Positions 21,716 through 21,717 of a DNA stretch of 21,717 nt are shown one piece after another. How positions within the stretch are numbered: position 1 is the first letter of the stretch; the number at the start of each line of letters is the position of its first letter. This stretch comes from Cardiobacterium sp963553325. Lineage in GTDB: Bacteria > Pseudomonadota > Gammaproteobacteria > Cardiobacteriales > Cardiobacteriaceae. Where the stretch lies: assembly GCA_963553325.1 (NCBI GenBank), contig CAUVOF010000027.1, positions 1-21,717 of the forward strand, given 5' to 3'. The notes beneath the pieces were generated by a model. It had not been told where the DNA came from, searched no databases, and saw nothing but the letters and a program-made list of their open reading frames with translations. The translations under genes and the position numbers were made by a program.

Positions 21716-21717
21716 AA

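Noticed and set aside
1..21717. Dense Neisseria (GCCGTCTGAA) or Pasteurellaceae (AAGTGCGGT) DNA uptake sequences
   Set aside because: I did not see either motif while reading; terminator stems here are gene-specific. A string search would settle it.

Overview
The window looks like chromosomal DNA of a Gram-negative, GC-rich gammaproteobacterium. A Cardiobacterium-type organism (Cardiobacteriaceae) is my best guess. This rests on the recA-recX-alaS-lysC gene order, a Neisseria-type outer-membrane porin, a DolP-like BON lipoprotein, split glycyl-tRNA synthetase genes and a pilin-type C-terminus. The genus is inference, because no rRNA or tRNA gene is present to fix it.

Layout. Positions 1-587 hold the 3' end of rtcR, the sigma-54 activator of RNA repair. 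An orphan RelB/DinJ-type antitoxin follows (678-953). On the minus strand come an esterase that has lost its catalytic serine and a Cof-type HAD phosphatase (994-2597), then a 192-bp inverted-repeat element lodged just behind glyS, then glyQ-glyS (2845-5816). From about 5926 to 8679 lies an AT-richer cassette in which every gene is broken. A periplasmic flavodoxin is split by a 142-bp miniature element. An exported alpha/beta hydrolase has an internal stop and a deletion. A divergent LysR regulator has two stops. Next is a relic MarR gene, then a cytochrome b561 gene preceded by a cluster of palindromic operator-like sites, and a secreted antibiotic-biosynthesis-monooxygenase-like protein (9158-10077).

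The second half holds a 649-residue exported protein whose last ~113 residues are a type IV pilin-like segment (10207-12156), gpmA, a second HAD phosphatase on the plus strand, and dolP. Two tandem TATAG-bounded elements of 101 and 153 bp follow, then the porin gene, acpS, and the compact minus-strand cluster recA-recX-alaS-lysC (16350-21715).

Housekeeping genes appear intact. The interest lies in the small mobile elements, of which at least four were seen with three kinds of ends, in the local gene decay that leaves regulatory DNA behind, in the pilin fusion, and in the serine-less esterase. I found no CRISPR array, complete transposase, prophage, tRNA or rRNA.
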